Below, piece after piece: positions 60,438 through 64,000 of a stretch of 64,000 bases of DNA; the stretch's first letter is position 1; each line of letters starts with the position of its first letter. The position numbers and the translations under genes were made by a program. Origin of the DNA: Sanguinoderma infundibulare (taxonomy: Eukaryota; Basidiomycota; Agaricomycetes; Polyporales; Polyporaceae); NCBI GenBank assembly GCA_032821775.1, contig JAVLRN010000004.1, positions 2,666,001 through 2,730,000 on the forward strand. The letters are read 5' to 3'. The notes below the pieces were generated by a model that saw only the letters and a program-made list of their open reading frames with translations, ran no database searches and was not told the origin of the DNA.

Positions 60438-63400
60438 TCACTGCCAGTACCCCTGCTGCTGCCTGGGCTGGTACGAGTAAAACGTGCTGCCGTCTGAGCC
60501 ACCCTGGGGGTAGCCGAGGTGACCTTGCGGACCCTGGCTTTGGGGCTGCTGGCCCTGCTGACCCTGCGGCCCCGCACCCTGGCTCGCGGCAAACCTCTGC
60601 GCGTAGAAGCTCCCTTGGCTAGGTTGCTGGACGCCCCGACCGCCTTGCGGACCTTGGCCAACGCCGCCCTGGCCGACACCGACACCACCGGCGACGTCCT
60701 TTACGCCAACGTTGCCGCCGTACGGCTTGTACGCGTTCTCTGGAGACCCCGCGGCAGCGCGCTGGCCGAGCGCACTTGGAGGTCCGGCTGAAGGCGCGGA
60801 CGACTGACCAAGGCCCATGAAGCCCTGCATGCCTTGGGTGCCGGAGCCATACAAGCTCTGGTGCTTGCCATACTCGCTCGACGGCAACCCCGAGCCGACG
60901 TTCACGTTCTGACCGACTGAATGCTGACTGTGGTGAGGCTGGTACCCGCCGATGTCGTCGTAAGCGCTGCTCGGGTGCTGCTGGTGCTGACCATACAAGC
61001 TCTGGCCGTATGGGCTCTGTGGTTGGACCGAGCTGGGGCCCTGCACCTGCTTCGTAGCCGGGCTAGGAGCAGATTGCGGTCCAGGAGGGCCTTGGAAGAC
61101 GGTCGGGTACTTGACAAACGGCTGAGGAACGGTGTACCCAGAGTTGTACGGCGAGCCATAGTATTGGCTCTGCGGGTACGGCGGGTAATAGTAGGGGAGA
61201 GGAGGAGGGTACCCTTGCTGGGGACCCTGGCCAGCATTCGGCTGCCCTTGGGAGCTCGTCTGCGACGAGGGCGCGCCGGGGTGTTGCTGCGAGTTCTGAG
61301 CGTTTGCTGGAGGAAGGCCGGGCGCCGAGTGGGGTTGCTGGGAACCAGGGAGCGTTTTGGCGAGATCATCGTGACCGAGCACATTGCGGTTGCCGAAGCC
61401 AGTGGGGCCCGAGTACGAATCGTAAAAATTACGCTGGGATTCTCCATACCCGTAGTCAGCGCCTCCGAAGTTGCCCAGATGTGAACCCTGTGCTTGGTGC
61501 TGGCCAAGCTGGCCGAATGCGCCGTAGGGACTATCTTGGCTCTGGCCCGCAGGAGGGGTGGGAGTGTGGAAGTACGGAGCCTCAGGTTGGCGGAAGTACG
61601 AAGACGGCCCTCCAAGGTTCTGGCCCTGGCCAACAGTAACAGGTTGTTGCTGTTGCTGCTGCGATACCGAGGGTGCAGCGTGTTGCTGCTGAGACTGAAC
61701 TTGGTCGAGGTGGGTCGGAAGACCATGCTGGCCATACGAATGGTGGGGTTGGCTTTGGGCCTGCTGAGCCTGGTGACTCGCAAGCGACGGCTGTGACTGC
61801 TGAGCGTAGGGAGAGATAGAAGCGGATGAGCTCGAGGGAAGTGAGGCTTGCGTGGACAGCGAGGGCTGGGTGATAGAGGTGGGAAGGGTGGACTGCTGCA
61901 CCTGCTGAGACACGGCAGGCTGTGGCCCTGGTTGAGACTGGGAAGGCTGCTGCGACGGTTGTGAGAGAGAAGACTGGAAGAGTGGTGCAGAAGCAAGGGA
62001 CGTCTGCGACGGTGGAGAGGTGATTGAGGCAGCGGTCTCCTGCGGTTGCACGATGGGCGCGGGGTCCGCGACAGCAGGTTGAGCGGCTTTCTGTTCTACC
62101 GAAGCAGTTTCTTGTCTATAAAACGAACGTGAGTATTTCCAAACCGAATCAGAAGAACAAACGGACGTAGGAGAATCAAAGTCCTCGCCGCCAAGGCCTA
62201 GGCTTCCAAATTGCATGCCGATCTTCTCGACGCCAGAACCAAAACTGGCAGGAAGAACAACAGGCTGGTCCGTTGTCTTGAACTTGGCACTCGTCCGGTG
62301 CGGGGTAGGCGTAGGCCTTGTCGATACCGAGGGAGTGAGGGATTTGTGTGGAAGAGCGGCAGGGGATTCAGGGACATGGGGCTGAACGACGCCGGGAGGG
62401 ATCGCAGGAGTTACAAGCTCTGGTGCGGGCTCTTCTGAAGGGGCGCGTTCGGGCTGGGCAGGCTTGACCTCCTCCGGTACGGCAGGAGGGGGAATAAAGT
62501 CAACTTCCTGAGGTGGACGAGGTTCGTCATCCCATGTGGGTGCCTGGACAGTCGTTGGATCTTCCCAACCCGTCGAGGTAGGAGGAAGATCGATCGTTTC
62601 AGGAGGAGGCGTGGGCTCGAAGTGCTGCACAGGCGCAGGGGGAGGAGTAACGACAGATACAGGCGCGGGCTGAGGCACAGGTGCAGGGGGAGGTGCGGGC
62701 TTCTCTTGCTTCCTATAGAGATGACGTCAACCTAGTGCTCGGTTGGCGAAGTATTAGCAAAGCTTACCGTGCGATTTGCGCCCATGATAGCTTTGACGTG
62801 GCCGGAGTGCTCACGGCCTTTGGGCCTGGAGGAGGCGCCGGAGCTGGTGCAGGCGCGGGTGCGGGAGTAGCGGCAGAAGCAGCTGCAGCATGGGAAGCGT
62901 CACCATTGATGGCAGTAGTGTCCCCGCCCCAAGTGGCAGGCGTGCTGGAGAACCAGGCAGCCGCGTCAGCATCGACGTCGGTTGCATCTCCGTTGACGGG
63001 GACAGAAGGGGTAGACTCTGGAGCAGCAGTGTCCTTGGAGATCTGACCAGAGACAGAGGTTCTGACACGGTGACCGTTGACCTCGTGGTGGGCACCACGA
63101 GCACCAGTGCCGCGTGCGGCGCCGCCGCGAGGACCGCCCCTAGCAGCACGCCCGCCTCGGCCACCACGGAAGTCAGCGCGGTCTCTCCCAGGAGAATCTT
63201 TGGAGTGCGAAGGAGAAGACGAAGGCTTTTTTTCCTTCTTGCGAGTGACTGAGCCCCACTGCTCCGCGTGGCCTAGAAGGGGGGACAGGTTGTGCGCGTC
63301 AGACAAGAGGAAGAAACGCGTGAAGGTCGACGCACCCTCGATGATCCTTGTGGACGCAAGCAGGACATCTCCATTGACTTCAAACAGGAGCGACTGGAGA

Positions 63401-63568
63401 TCTGAGAAAAGAGGATGAGCGATGTTGGAGGATGGGATATGTCGGTGACGCACCGTCGTATGACCATGAAGGGAATGCTTCTTGGAGTTGTTTTGCTTGC
63501 GGACGGTATTTGTCTGAGGGCGAGTCTGTCTGGGGCTGAGCCTTGCGGAAGTTGGAGGACTGGTACAT
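60438..63568 (-). CDS. DEF1: Def1-like CUE-domain protein (RNA polymerase II degradation factor)
   Basis: Five exons (63568-63454, 63401-63336, 63272-62768, 62712-62167, 62115-60438) give 969 residues. The N-terminal CUE domain reads QLQEAFPSW, then DLQSLLFEVNGDVLLASTRIIEGHAEQW (split by two introns). An RGG-type patch (FRGGRGGRAARGGPRGG) and the short conserved KLSWAQIAR follow, then about 750 residues rich in Gln, Ser, Pro, Tyr and Gly with many QQ runs. In yeast, Def1 is processed by the proteasome and brings the Elongin-Cullin ligase to stalled RNA polymerase II. The layout (CUE, then Q-rich tail) matches that family. The last intron (62116-62166, 51 nt) is a multiple of three and could be retained without frame loss. 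Confidence 0.8.
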
Positions 63569-63894
63569 GATGGGCGGAGCAGACGTCGGCGGGAACGCTT
63601 TTTTTCTGCAGGGCGAAGGAGAGGGCGACGAGCAAGAGCGCGGTCAGGGTGCCTGTGCGCCAATTCTTATTCCCCCTGGGGGTCTTATCCGTCCTCTTTT
63701 GGGCTTATCCAAGGCTTATCCACAGGTTATGTGCACGATATTGTGGGAGAATGCAGTGCGGTGGAGGTCGGGCGTCGGTCGCTGTCGCATCAACGTTTAC
63801 CCTCACTCCCTCCATCGACCCCGCCCTGACCAGCTGCTCCCCGCACTCTCGTTCTCGACATCTTCCACGTTCCCTACCTTGCCCCGCACTTCCC
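63569..63894. promoter_or_regulatory. Divergent promoter with three GATA-type sites
   Basis: 326 bp between the Def1-like ATG and the next plus-strand ATG. CTTATC (GATAAG on the other strand) occurs three times within 40 bp: 63684-63689, 63704-63709 and 63715-63720. A ccccctggggg palindrome lies at about 63672-63682. GATA-family regulators bind such sites; which of the two genes responds is unknown. Confidence 0.5.
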
Positions 63895-64000
63895 ATGCCT
63901 CCCTCGAAAGGCCGCCCGCCGAATCTTCGCTTAGAGACAAACGCCGTAAAGCACCCTCCACAGTCCAATACCATCATCGAGCTCGAGACTCCAACCGACC
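63895..64000 (+). CDS. N-terminus of an unidentified gene, cut by the window edge
   Basis: ATG at 63895 opens a frame that stays open to the end: MPPSKGRPPNLRLETN, then a stretch with HPPQSNTIIELETPTD. It is low in complexity and has no domain yet. Its position head-to-head with the Def1-like gene and the CT-rich upstream sequence support a real start. Product unknown. Confidence 0.45.
   Translation, partial: MPPSKGRPPNLRLETNAVKHPPQSNTIIELETPTD

Noticed and set aside
60210..60497. Plus-strand proline-run ORF over the CAC repeat
   Set aside because: The prolines come from reading the microsatellite. No coding signals surround it, and the Def1-like gene occupies the other strand.
60519..61796. 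Several plus-strand ORFs opposite the Def1-like exon
   Set aside because: They are shadows of low-complexity Gln/Pro-rich coding on the minus strand.

Overview
The window looks like a chromosome segment of a mushroom-forming basidiomycete (Agaricomycetes). Genes in the right half are split by many introns of about 50-65 nt. Their products are the eukaryotic housekeeping set (eIF5A, a Neo1-type P4-ATPase, DAHP synthase, choline-phosphate cytidylyltransferase, HMCES). The left half carries basidiomycete-style Ty3/gypsy sequence, an aegerolysin relic and decayed gene families of the kind common in mushroom genomes. No species can be named from the sequence alone.

Left half (1 to about 27,550): a CpG-poor, decayed, repeat-rich block. 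Its core is one nearly complete Ty3/gypsy element (8602-20866) with two 969-bp LTRs, a gag-protease-RT/RNase H-integrase core full of TGA/TAG stops where CGA/CAG is expected, and a second multi-exon gene on the opposite strand between integrase and the 3' LTR. That gene encodes a C6 zinc-cluster-like motif. A 671-bp hAT-like MITE sits inside the 5' part of the element. Around it lie a decayed large transposase-like gene (about 1170-3700), unrecognised broken ORFs, a Golgi-transport (Got1/Sft2-like) relic and a truncated aegerolysin gene.

Right half (about 27,560 to 64,000): a gene-dense, GC-richer block. In order: TRP-like/FLC membrane protein (-), RanBP1-domain protein (+), HET-domain pseudogene (+), Neo1-type flippase (+), RanBP2-zinc-finger protein (+), DAHP synthase (-), PIH1-domain protein (+), two-LIM-domain protein (-), eIF5A (+), Cys-rich secreted or anchored protein (-), TAF8-like histone-fold protein (-), choline-phosphate cytidylyltransferase (+), HMCES/SRAP (+), AT-hook-like protein (-), Def1-like CUE protein (-), and the start of an unidentified gene (+). 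Several are head-to-head pairs sharing promoters of 300-730 bp.

The genes do not form one pathway. They cover membrane lipid supply and asymmetry (PCT1, NEO1), transcription by RNA polymerase II (TAF8-like, DEF1), DNA damage (HMCES), translation (eIF5A), aromatic amino acid synthesis (DAHP synthase), Ran-dependent transport and R2TP assembly (PIH1). The most unusual points are the antisense zinc-cluster gene inside the retrotransposon, LTRs that differ almost only by CpG-type transitions, a 4-nt micro-exon in DAHP synthase, and 21-, 12- and 8-nt micro-exons plus a GC-AG intron in the LIM gene. All exon models were derived by eye from splice signals, reading frame and family motifs.
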